11,742 nt of DNA from CAZHWT01 sp964536215 (lineage in GTDB: Bacteria; Patescibacteriota; CAZHWT01): positions 1 through 11,742 of the forward strand of contig CAZHWT010000036.1 of assembly GCA_964536215.1 (NCBI GenBank). Direction: 5' to 3'. Position numbers and translations under genes: made by a program. This document shows, in pieces, positions 1 to 5,312 of this stretch. How positions within the stretch are numbered: the stretch's first letter is position 1; each line of letters starts with the position of its first letter. The notes beneath the pieces were generated by a model. That model did not search any database. It was not told the DNA's origin and saw only the letters and a program-made list of their open reading frames with translations.

Positions 1-246
1 ACCATCTTTGGTTAACTGTGTCTCCCCATACGTACACACTGCCCATCCATCCGCCGGCACCACAATTTCCGTCCCTCTAGCCAACGCAAAATCAATAGCC
101 CGATGTACTCCAATCCCATGCATGGCAGCTTCTTCTGGCGAGTAGAGATATCCCGCCTCAATCTCCGGCTCAACCCCAGCTTGAAAGAGAGGACCTAGAA
201 AAGGCTGTGGGGTACTCTTCGGTTGCTGGTCAATTGGAAGTAACAT
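1..246 (-). CDS. M23-family metallopeptidase, N-terminal part (runs off the window)
   Basis: An open frame of 82 codons runs from ATG at 246 to the window edge without a stop, so the C-terminus is missing. Residues 48-71 read like the first half of an M23 (LytM/lysostaphin) zinc peptidase: HRAID (H49, D53 region) matches the HxxxD zinc-ligand motif, followed by ARGTEIVVPADGWAV, the usual GTxIxAxxDGxV turn. Such enzymes cut peptide cross-links in peptidoglycan or act as inactive envelope-division regulators. The second HxH motif would lie outside the window, so activity cannot be judged. The visible N-terminus has no clear signal peptide. The start is supported by GAGG six bases before the ATG (GAGGAATTATATG). 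The gene lies just downstream of repeat copy 263-293. Other beta-barrel lipoyl-like folds are possible but less likely. Confidence 0.62.
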   Translation of the reverse strand, partial: MLLPIDQQPKSTPQPFLGPLFQAGVEPEIEAGYLYSPEEAAMHGIGVHRAIDFALARGTEIVVPADGWAVCTYGETQLTKDG

Positions 247-262
247 ATAATTCCTCGGCCTC

Positions 263-293
263 GTCATTGCGAGGCAAAGCCGTGGCAATCTAG
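263..293 (+). repeat. Repeat copy A (GTCATTGCGAGG...GGCAATCTAG)
   Basis: First of four related copies. It begins GTCATTGCGAGG and ends GGCAATCTAG, with a central CAAAGCCGT. It is a shorter version of the copy at 370-406, lacking AGG and ACGC. With the inverted copy at 313-345 it forms a pair enclosing only 19 A/T-rich bases. Confidence 0.9.
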
Positions 294-312
294 TTTAAAA
301 ATTTATCTAACT

Positions 313-345
313 GGATTGCTTCGTCATTCCATTCCTCGCAATGAC
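313..345 (-). repeat. Repeat copy B, inverted
   Basis: Read on the minus strand it starts GTCATTGCGAGGAATGG and continues ATGACGAAGCAATCC. Its outer 12 bases are the exact reverse complement of those of copy A. It matches copy D (700-734) almost base for base and likewise contains GAGG, six bases, then ATG-ACG-AAG-CAA-TC. Here that start runs into TAG after six codons (MTKQSS). Confidence 0.9.
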
Positions 346-369
346 AACAATAACACATAATCCGTATCC

Positions 370-406
370 GTCATTGCGAGGAGGCAAAGCCGACGCGGCA
401 ATCTAG
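370..406 (+). repeat. Repeat copy C, left end of the GIY-YIG unit
   Basis: This 37-base copy begins GTCATTGCGAGGAGGCAAAG and ends GCGGCAATCTAG. It lies 10 bases beyond the stop codon of the GIY-YIG gene and in inverted orientation to copy D at the other end of that gene. The outer GTCATTGCGAGGA and the inner GCAATCTAG are shared by both ends. Confidence 0.92.
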
Positions 407-416
407 ATCAATACAC

Positions 417-716
417 CTAAATAAACTGAGTATACAAATCGTTCCAGTCGCCATTATCTCGCTCAATTAACCTCAGCTTGTCCTTTCGAGAACCAGCCTT
501 AATCTGCTTTTCTCTAGCTATCGCTACGACTATATCATCGTAGACCTCGAAATACCCCAGCTTATCAATCCCGTACTTTTTGCTAAAACCTTCAATCAGC
601 TTACGCTTATGCTGATACACACGTCGTGTCAGGTCGGAGGTAACCCCAGTATAAAGCGTGCCATTCCTCTGATTAAACAAAATATACACGTAACTTTTTC
701 TAGATTGCTTCGTCAT
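417..716 (-). CDS. GIY-YIG domain nuclease, small single-domain (UPF0213/YhbQ-like)
   Basis: A 99-residue protein that is almost entirely one GIY-YIG domain. Y9-V-Y11 is the GIY element, Y22-T-G24 the YIG element, SDLTRRV with R31/R32 and H36 the helix carrying the catalytic arginine, and E69 in REKQIK the expected metal ligand. The C-terminus WNDLY is typical of the small stand-alone family. These proteins are predicted DNA endonucleases, but for most the substrate is unknown. The domain proper starts at about residue 8; residues 1-6 (MTKQSR) are encoded by repeat copy D, which also supplies GAGG six bases ahead of the ATG. The gene stands between inverted repeats, which suggests a selfish or repeat-maintaining role rather than housekeeping. 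All key residues are present, so it is probably active. Confidence 0.88.
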   Translation of the reverse strand: MTKQSRKSYVYILFNQRNGTLYTGVTSDLTRRVYQHKRKLIEGFSKKYGIDKLGYFEVYDDIVVAIAREKQIKAGSRKDKLRLIERDNGDWNDLYTQFI

Positions 717-734
717 TCTATTCCTCGCAATGAC
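700..734 (-). repeat. Repeat copy D, right end of the unit and start signal of the nuclease gene
   Basis: On the minus strand it reads GTCATTGCGAGGAATAGA, then ATGACGAAGCAATCTAG. GAGG serves as ribosome binding site and the ATG at 716 starts the GIY-YIG gene, so the coding region and the repeat overlap by 17 bases. It ends 16 bases before the aspS stop codon. Confidence 0.9.
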
Positions 735-750
735 GGGCAGTCTTTATGAG

Positions 751-2073
751 CTAAGTCTCTTTATTCAACCGAAAATCAACCCGCTCCATGTCGCGTGGGT
801 ACAGGCTGGCTTCGCGGATGTTGGTCAGATTAAGTAGCTTCATGGTTGTTCGCTCCAACCCGTATGAGAAGCCACCGTGAGGAGGCATGCCATATTCAAA
901 AGCTTGCAAGTACATAGCAAAATCTTTTGGATCCATGTCGCGCTCAGTAATGACCTTTTTTAACTCTTCCACATCATCAACCCGCTGCGAGCCGGAACAA
1001 ACTTCCAAGCCCCTAAACAACAAGTCATAACTCAGCGAAAACTCTGGCTCCTCTGGGTCCGGCGCTGTGTAGAAAGCTCGCTTTTTAGTTGGGAAGTGTG
1101 TAATAGTTACCAAATCAGAACCGTGCTCTTCTAGAGCCCACTTACAAATCTCCCGCTCATCCTCTGGCATCAAATCTTTTTCGTCCCGATGATCCACTCC
1201 GGTCCGGTCAAAAATAATCTGCTGCGCTTCCCGCATCTTCAGTCGCGGAATTTTGCCCGTCACCTTAGCCGGCTCCACCCCCAAAAACTTCATATCGTCG
1301 GCGGCAATCTCTTGCGCATACTGGATAGTCTTAGCGTAAGTCTGCTCCATATACCCAGTTAATTGGTCAAACGAATCAATAAAACCAATCTCGCAGTCCA
1401 TCTGCACCGACTCCACCAAATGTCGCGTCGTTACTGACGGCTCGGCCCGGTAAATATGGGTCATAATCGCCACTCGCTCAAACATACCCACCAACATCTG
1501 CTTGTATAATTGAGGCGACTGTACCAAAAACGCTGGATGATCAAAATAATTAACTTTCAAAACTTCCGCACCACCCTCGGTCGAAGAAGCTGAAATAGTC
1601 GGCGGAAACACCTCAGTACAATCTAACTCTTTTGTCGCCCGACGAAATCCTTCCGCAATAGCCGCCTGCACCCTAAACACCGCCTGCACCTTATCATGCC
1701 GCAAGGTTAAAGATCGGTAATCCAGCAGGGTCGGCAACGACACATCCAAATCAATCCCACCCATATCAAACGGCAGCTCTGCAGATTTATTTAACACTGT
1801 TAAATTTTTTATCTCAATCTCAACCGTACCAGTCGCCAAATCCGGATTAACCATCTTTTCCGGCCGCTCCTTAACCAACCCCTCTAGCTCCACCACATCA
1901 AACATATTCGGCACCGTCTCCAACTTAAAACCCACACACTGAGCAATCCCGCTACGGTCTCGCACATCCAAAAAAGTAATCTTGCCATGGTCCCGCCGCG
2001 CCACTATCCACCCGGCCAATCTGACTGTTTCGCCAATATTCAAAGTTGTGTCTTTAGCTAAAGTTCGTTGCAT
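751..2073 (-). CDS. aspS: Aspartyl-tRNA synthetase, archaeal/eukaryal-size type without GAD domain
   Basis: Class II synthetase of 440 residues that charges tRNA with aspartate in the cytoplasm. Residues 15-100 form the OB-fold anticodon-binding domain (GWIVARRDHGKITFLDVRDR). The catalytic core carries TEGGAE (165-170), QSPQLYKQ (185-192), motif 2 YRAEPSVTTRHLVE (208-221), GLEVCSGSQR (355-364) and motif 3 GFSYGLERTTM with R408. Bacterial AspRS is near 590 residues because of an inserted GAD domain, absent here; this length and the catalytic motifs match the archaeal type. The OB domain (RPEKMVNPDLATG) instead resembles bacterial enzymes. Position 24, a tryptophan in the discriminating Thermococcus enzyme, is valine, so it may also charge tRNA-Asn; this is an inference. 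The start at 2073 lies two bases from a gap, so its ribosome binding site is not visible. AsnRS is the main alternative but fits less well. Confidence 0.9.
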   Translation of the reverse strand: MQRTLAKDTTLNIGETVRLAGWIVARRDHGKITFLDVRDRSGIAQCVGFKLETVPNMFDVVELEGLVKERPEKMVNPDLATGTVEIEIKNLTVLNKSAELPFDMGGIDLDVSLPTLLDYRSLTLRHDKVQAVFRVQAAIAEGFRRATKELDCTEVFPPTISASSTEGGAEVLKVNYFDHPAFLVQSPQLYKQMLVGMFERVAIMTHIYRAEPSVTTRHLVESVQMDCEIGFIDSFDQLTGYMEQTYAKTIQYAQEIAADDMKFLGVEPAKVTGKIPRLKMREAQQIIFDRTGVDHRDEKDLMPEDEREICKWALEEHGSDLVTITHFPTKKRAFYTAPDPEEPEFSLSYDLLFRGLEVCSGSQRVDDVEELKKVITERDMDPKDFAMYLQAFEYGMPPHGGFSYGLERTTMKLLNLTNIREASLYPRDMERVDFRLNKET

Positions 2074-2074
2074 A

Positions 2075-2174
2075 NNNNNNNNNNNNNNNNNNNNNNNNNN
2101 NNNNNNNNNNNNNNNNNNNNNNNNNNNNNNNNNNNNNNNNNNNNNNNNNNNNNNNNNNNNNNNNNNNNNNNNNN
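2075..2174. other. Scaffold gap of 100 N between rel and aspS
   Basis: Exactly 100 N, a conventional placeholder length, so the true distance is unknown. The flanks share no meaningful overlap. It hides the upstream signals of aspS and the bases after the rel stop at 2183. Reading frames that pass through it are not meaningful. Confidence 0.97.
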
Positions 2175-2182
2175 GCATTCTA

Positions 2183-4189
2183 TCACTGTCGCTCCACCAA
2201 GTAAATATTAGGGTGTTTTTCCAATTTATCAATCAATTTCTGCAAATCCTGCCCCGAATCCACCTCAATTAACAACGAATACGCCACCACCCCATCCTCC
2301 AGCGAATCACCTCGAATACCGACAATGTTCCAGCCCGCATCTGTCACCGCCGCCGCCAAATCCCGGGCTAGACCCCGTTTATCATAGGCCTCCATCCTCA
2401 ACTGTACCCGCTGTTTCTCCTCCTCACCTCGCCAAGACACCCGCACCAAACGAGACGGATCACTAATATTCTGTACATTTGCACACCACCGCTGATGAAT
2501 CGAGATACCTTTGTCGTTAGAAACCAACCCAATAATACTGTCGCCAACCTGTGGCTGACAGCAATGAGCCAAGTGCACCAAATAACCGCCGCGACCCTCC
2601 ACCAATACTTCCGGTGTCAAAATCGCCACCTTGCGCGGTTTAGTTGGTGTCGACCCTGTCGGCGCCGCCTCAACCACCACAGCCTTCTCAGCAATTGGTT
2701 CATCGGGTTGTTGTTCTCGCAGCGCCTTGCGAATATGCGCCTTAGCTGACGACGTCACCGCCAAATCCAACCAGTCGGGCCGTGGTTGCGACTTAGAGCT
2801 GGTCATAATCTCCACCACGTCCCCATTCTGCAACTGGGTCGACAAATGAGACAGCTTACCGTTAACTTTAGCCCCATAGGTATGGTCGCCAACTTTGGTG
2901 TGGACTTGGTAGGCAAAATCGAGCGGCGTCGCACCGACCGGCAAATCTTTAACCTCACCTTGTGGCGTAAACACAAAAATTCGGTGTTTAAACGTATCAA
3001 TCTTTAAACTATCCAAGAATTCCTGATTACTCGACACTTCTTCCTGCCACTGGGCCAGCTGTTGTACCCAGGTCAGCCGCTTACTGTCATTCGTCTCGCC
3101 CGTTTTGTAACCTGAATAACTCCAATGAGCTGCAATACCATACTCCGCCGCCCGATGCATCTCATGAGTCCGAATCTGAAACTCGACCACTCGCCCATCC
3201 AAACAAAACACCGTCGTATGTAAACTCTGATACCCATTCGGCTTAGGCAAAGCTATATAATCCTTTATCCTCCCAAACAATGGCTTCCAGTGATGATGCA
3301 ACAGCCCCAAGGTCTCATAACAACTATGCTCATTTTCAACTAAAATCCGCACTGCCACCAAGTCGTATATCTCTGACAAATCTCGCCCTTTAGCTTGTGC
3401 TTTCTTATACAAACTATACAAATGCTTAGCTCGACCATGAACCGACCCTTCTATTTTATGCCCCTGCATCTCTGATTCCACAAACCGCATTACCCGCCGT
3501 AAGTACCGATCCGCCTCGGTATATAACGGCAAGGCATGCTGTTTAATCCAAGCATAACCGGTCGGATCAACATACGGAAAGGCCAAATCCTCCAGTCGAC
3601 CTTTCATATCACCCATGCCTAACCGCTCGGCTAATGGTGCGTATACTTCCATCGTTTCTAAGGCAATGCGTCGCTGCTTTTCCGCTGGTACGGCATCTAG
3701 TGTCTCCATATTATGAAGCCGATCTGCCAACTTAATCAGCACTACTCTAATATCTTGAGCCATGGCCAACAGCATCTTGCGCAAGTTCTCCACCGCCGCC
3801 TGCTCCCGAGCTATCTGCCCATCAGTTTTAACGGCCCCAGGAACCCCATCCGGAATGGGTGGACTCAGCCGCACCTTACTCACCTTAGTCACGGCATCAA
3901 CCAAAAAGGCCACTTCTTCGCCAAATTCCTGTCGGACTCTATCTAGACCAACCTCAGTATCCTCCGGCACATCATGCAGCAGCCCAGCCGCCACCGTCAC
4001 TGGATCCAGCTGCATGTAGACGAGATTCAAAGCCGTTGCCACGGGATGCATAATATAGGGCTCTCCGCTAAACCGCTTCTGCCCTTCGTGAGCTTTCTTA
4101 GCAAAAGCATAGGCACGCAGCACAATCTCCACCTCCGCCTCCGGTGAATATCGCAAAATCTTATCTGCTAATTGTCGTCCGCTTAACAT
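2183..4189 (-). CDS. rel: Bifunctional (p)ppGpp synthetase/hydrolase, Rel/SpoT family
   Basis: A 668-residue stringent-response enzyme that makes (p)ppGpp from ATP and GDP/GTP and also degrades it. The HD hydrolase domain (about 22-165) keeps H48, H72-D73, E76-D77 and D156/N160 (LADRLHNM), spaced as in Rel from Streptococcus. The synthetase domain (about 226-365) keeps GRAKHLYS, YDLVAVRI (D276), KDYIALPKPNGYQSLH and E336-Q338, so both activities look intact. TGS is at about 398-462, the zinc-finger domain has C543, C544, H565 and C569 with the spacing of E. coli RelA, and ACT is at about 590-668. Odd: only about 80 residues separate TGS from C543, against roughly 130 in E. coli RelA, and the stretch is Pro/Ala-rich, so the helical domain is largely lost; the HD domain has about 15 extra residues near 108-125. 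The start lacks an obvious ribosome binding site. Confidence 0.93.
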   Translation of the reverse strand: MLSGRQLADKILRYSPEAEVEIVLRAYAFAKKAHEGQKRFSGEPYIMHPVATALNLVYMQLDPVTVAAGLLHDVPEDTEVGLDRVRQEFGEEVAFLVDAVTKVSKVRLSPPIPDGVPGAVKTDGQIAREQAAVENLRKMLLAMAQDIRVVLIKLADRLHNMETLDAVPAEKQRRIALETMEVYAPLAERLGMGDMKGRLEDLAFPYVDPTGYAWIKQHALPLYTEADRYLRRVMRFVESEMQGHKIEGSVHGRAKHLYSLYKKAQAKGRDLSEIYDLVAVRILVENEHSCYETLGLLHHHWKPLFGRIKDYIALPKPNGYQSLHTTVFCLDGRVVEFQIRTHEMHRAAEYGIAAHWSYSGYKTGETNDSKRLTWVQQLAQWQEEVSSNQEFLDSLKIDTFKHRIFVFTPQGEVKDLPVGATPLDFAYQVHTKVGDHTYGAKVNGKLSHLSTQLQNGDVVEIMTSSKSQPRPDWLDLAVTSSAKAHIRKALREQQPDEPIAEKAVVVEAAPTGSTPTKPRKVAILTPEVLVEGRGGYLVHLAHCCQPQVGDSIIGLVSNDKGISIHQRWCANVQNISDPSRLVRVSWRGEEEKQRVQLRMEAYDKRGLARDLAAAVTDAGWNIVGIRGDSLEDGVVAYSLLIEVDSGQDLQKLIDKLEKHPNIYLVERQ

Positions 4190-4195
4190 ATAAAC

Positions 4196-4201
4196 ATTCT
4201 A
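4196..4201 (-). promoter_or_regulatory. Possible -10 element of rel (leaderless start)
   Basis: On the minus strand TAGAAT is followed by GTTTAT and then the rel ATG. A transcript initiating 7 bases after the hexamer would begin at the start codon itself, which fits the absence of a Shine-Dalgarno sequence. No good -35 box is seen, so this is a weak call. Confidence 0.3.
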
Positions 4202-4226
4202 CTATGCCAAGCAAGCCGTAAGCTGA

Positions 4227-4254
4227 GTGTAGGTTTCAGGTTTTAGGTTTTAGG
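4227..4254 (+). repeat. Heptamer array GTGTAGG/TTTCAGG/TTTTAGG/TTTTAGG
   Basis: Four consecutive 7-base units with a common end AGG. The last two are identical and the first two are degenerate. Confidence 0.75.
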
Positions 4255-4298
4255 TCAAGAAGTAGCTTAACCACTATCACGCTATCCGTGACGCCCCC

Positions 4299-4315
4299 AT
4301 CCGCCTCTGGCGGAT
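4299..4315. repeat. Short palindrome ATCCGCC-TCT-GGCGGAT
   Basis: Perfect 7-bp arms with a 3-base loop, followed by TTT on the plus strand. It could be a weak terminator or a member of a dispersed palindromic repeat family; only one copy is in the window. Confidence 0.6.
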
Positions 4316-4342
4316 TTTAGGTTGAAGGTTTAAGGGTGAAGT
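4315..4342 (+). repeat. Heptamer array TTTTAGG/TTGAAGG/TTTAAGG/GTGAAGT
   Basis: Four degenerate 7-base units. The first is the same unit as in the array at 4241-4254. Confidence 0.7.
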
Positions 4343-4360
4343 GCGGATTACTCTTCTCGT

Positions 4361-4390
4361 TGTCATTCTCGACCTGATCGAGAATCCCCC
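4361..4390. repeat. REP-like palindrome around ATTCTCGA-CCTGA-TCGAGAAT
   Basis: Perfect 8-bp arms at 4365-4372 and 4378-4385 around a 5-base loop, in the context TGTCATTCTCGACC. It has the look of dispersed extragenic palindromes in bacterial genomes. It is a single copy here, so family status is an inference. Confidence 0.6.
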
Positions 4391-4395
4391 TATGA

Positions 4396-4448
4396 GGTTA
4401 TTGGTTATTGGTTGCTTGGACAAGTTTCGATTTACGATTTACGATTTA
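4396..4448 (+). repeat. Two heptamer arrays: GGTTATT x2.6 and CGATTTA x3
   Basis: GGTTATT repeats at 4396-4413 and CGATTTA three times exactly at 4428-4448. The units are unrelated in sequence but have the same 7-bp period. Confidence 0.85.
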
Positions 4449-4449
4449 C

Positions 4450-4464
4450 CCCGATTTAATCGGG
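4450..4464. repeat. Inverted repeat CCCGATT-T-AATCGGG
   Basis: Perfect 7-bp arms around one central base, directly after the CGATTTA array. With a one-base centre it is more likely a DNA-level palindrome than an RNA hairpin. Confidence 0.6.
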
Positions 4465-4555
4465 ATAAACTATGAATTAAAAACTATTCGTAATGATATC
4501 TATTAGCTTTTAAAGCCTAATTATGATACTATCCTATAGCAAAAAGGAGTTTGAC

Positions 4556-4807
4556 ATGAAAAATAGACCTTCTCATCAAAACATGGATGAGAAATATCGC
4601 GGTGAAACAGATGCCGCTGCAGCTGGTTGCCTTGCAGTTATCATACTCATCGGGCTCGTTGTCCTGGCTCTTTGCTGGGTATTTGGCAATCACACCATCC
4701 GCTGGCTGAGCCAAATAGCCATCTTACTCACCATTATCACCATCTGTATCCTGTACCTACTGGTTAGCCGACGTAGCCATCAGGCCAGACTGACCATCAA
4801 AAAGTAA
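4556..4807 (+). CDS. Small two-helix membrane protein, unrecognised
   Basis: An 83-residue protein that I do not recognise. The N-terminal 20 residues are hydrophilic (MKNRPSHQNMDEKYRGETDA), then two hydrophobic helices at about 21-43 and 50-71 are joined by a short GNHTIR turn, and the tail SRRSHQARLTIKK is strongly basic. By the positive-inside rule both ends probably face the cytoplasm. The start at 4556 is chosen because AAGGAG lies seven bases upstream; an in-frame ATG at 4523 has no such site. The gene stands alone on the plus strand and ends 23 bases before a good terminator, so it is a complete one-gene unit. No function can be assigned. Confidence 0.75.
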   Translation: MKNRPSHQNMDEKYRGETDAAAAGCLAVIILIGLVVLALCWVFGNHTIRWLSQIAILLTIITICILYLLVSRRSHQARLTIKK

Positions 4808-4830
4808 ATCCCGCCGGGACACAGCTTCAC

Positions 4831-4865
4831 ATAAGCGCTGCTAAAACAGTAGCGCTTATTTATTT
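4831..4865 (+). terminator. Rho-independent terminator after the 83-residue gene
   Basis: ATAAGCGCTGCT (4831-4842) pairs with AGTAGCGCTTAT (4848-4859) over 12 positions with a single G-T wobble and a loop AAAAC, followed by TTATTT. It fits both place and orientation. Confidence 0.85.
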
Positions 4866-4908
4866 GTCACTTTCTCAGAACAAACACTTAAACAATTACT
4901 AAAAATCA

Positions 4909-4937
4909 TTGACAAGTTAAGCTTATAGTAATAAAAT
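4909..4937 (+). promoter_or_regulatory. Sigma-70 type promoter of the 71-residue gene
   Basis: A perfect TTGACA (4909-4914), a 17-base spacer and TAAAAT (4932-4937). Transcription should start near 4944, giving a leader of about 47 bases. It is the best promoter match seen in the window. Confidence 0.8.
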
Positions 4938-4942
4938 AACCT

Positions 4943-4966
4943 TTCGCCAAAAACAGCTCTGGCGAA
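4943..4966 (+). promoter_or_regulatory. Leader hairpin at the 5' end of the 71-residue gene transcript
   Basis: TTCGCCA (4943-4949) pairs with TGGCGAA (4960-4966) around a 10-base loop, starting at the predicted transcription start. It would cap the 5' end of the RNA. Whether it stabilises the RNA or regulates translation cannot be told. Confidence 0.5.
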
Positions 4967-4990
4967 TGAGACAAAGCGAGGGAGAATCCG

Positions 4991-5206
4991 GTGAGGTCTG
5001 TGAGAATTGATACCAACTCGCCAACCCATTGCGTCGCTGCTGGACTATTGCCAGGAGCTATAGTAGCGGGATCGGCCGTACTTATGACCTGCCACCCGGC
5101 CATCCTCGGTGGCATCACCGTCTGTCTAATAATTGCCATAGTAGCAATTAGCATCACAGACGGCGTTATTGCTGGCCTAAACTCGTACATTGAGTTTATA
5201 GACTAG
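4991..5206 (+). CDS. Small hydrophobic two-helix membrane protein, unrecognised, GTG start
   Basis: A 71-residue protein that I do not recognise. A short N-terminal segment (MRSVRIDTNSPTHC) precedes two hydrophobic stretches at about 14-34 and 38-60 split by TCHP, and the end is acidic (IEFID). It has three cysteines (14, 34, 45). GTG at 4991 is the start because GAGGGAG lies six bases upstream. A near-consensus promoter upstream and a 36-base hairpin three bases after the stop make this a complete one-gene unit. A minus-strand frame over the same bases (4906-5190) has no such signals. The size and hydrophobicity recall type I toxins or small regulatory membrane proteins, but no antisense RNA is evident. 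A small RNA with an incidental reading frame is the alternative. Confidence 0.65.
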   Translation: MRSVRIDTNSPTHCVAAGLLPGAIVAGSAVLMTCHPAILGGITVCLIIAIVAISITDGVIAGLNSYIEFID

Positions 5207-5208
5207 CC

Positions 5209-5244
5209 ATTCTTTAGGCGCTGCAGCCGCAGCGCCTAAAGAAT
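5209..5244. terminator. Perfect 16-bp hairpin between convergent genes, probable bidirectional terminator
   Basis: ATTCTTTAGGCGCTGC (5209-5224) and GCAGCGCCTAAAGAAT (5229-5244) pair without mismatch around AGCC. It lies between the 71-residue gene (stop at 5206) and recJ (stop at 5313) read from the other side. Neither strand has a strong U-run, so intrinsic termination may be weak; RNA 3'-end protection is another role. Confidence 0.7.
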
Positions 5245-5312
5245 CCTACTTTATCATACATACACTTCACTGCAAGGCGACCGTATTGTTGCGTCAAACG
5301 CTACCTACATCT

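Larger units (their letters stand above)
370..734 (-). mobile_element. Candidate mobile unit: GIY-YIG gene between inverted repeats C and D
   Basis: A 365-bp unit made of inverted terminal copies (370-406 and 700-734) and one gene that fills nearly all the space between them. Seen directly: the repeat ends, their inverted orientation, and the gene using repeat D as its translation start. A second pair with the same ends but no gene lies directly beside it at 263-345. Inference: the repeats are mobilised or maintained by the nuclease, as REP sequences are by RAYT proteins. No target-site duplication was established, and movement is not proven by this window alone. Confidence 0.5.
4190..4555. 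other. Repeat-rich intergenic region between rel and the first small plus-strand gene
   Basis: These 366 bases separate two divergently read genes and contain no convincing gene. They are filled by degenerate 7-bp tandem arrays (4227-4254, 4315-4342, 4396-4413, 4428-4448) and three short inverted repeats (4299-4315, 4365-4385, 4450-4464). The last 50 bases before 4556 are A/T-rich and should contain the promoter of the small gene; TATGAT at 4522-4527 is a possible -10, without a good -35. Confidence 0.75.

Noticed and set aside
2074..2232. N-terminal extension of AspRS through the gap to a start near 2232
   Set aside because: It reads through 100 unknown bases and takes its first residues from the end of rel in another frame. 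The protein starting at 2073 has a normal N-terminus.
4227..4448. CRISPR array
   Set aside because: The units are 7 bases with no unique spacers, and no cas genes are present.
4523..4555. Upstream ATG at 4523 for the 83-residue protein
   Set aside because: AAGGAG lies seven bases before the ATG at 4556, and the earlier ATG overlaps the likely -10 and has no ribosome binding site.
4906..5190. Minus-strand frame of 94 codons opposite the 71-residue gene
   Set aside because: It has no ribosome binding site and runs into the plus-strand promoter region, while promoter, ribosome binding site, start and hairpin all fit the plus-strand gene.
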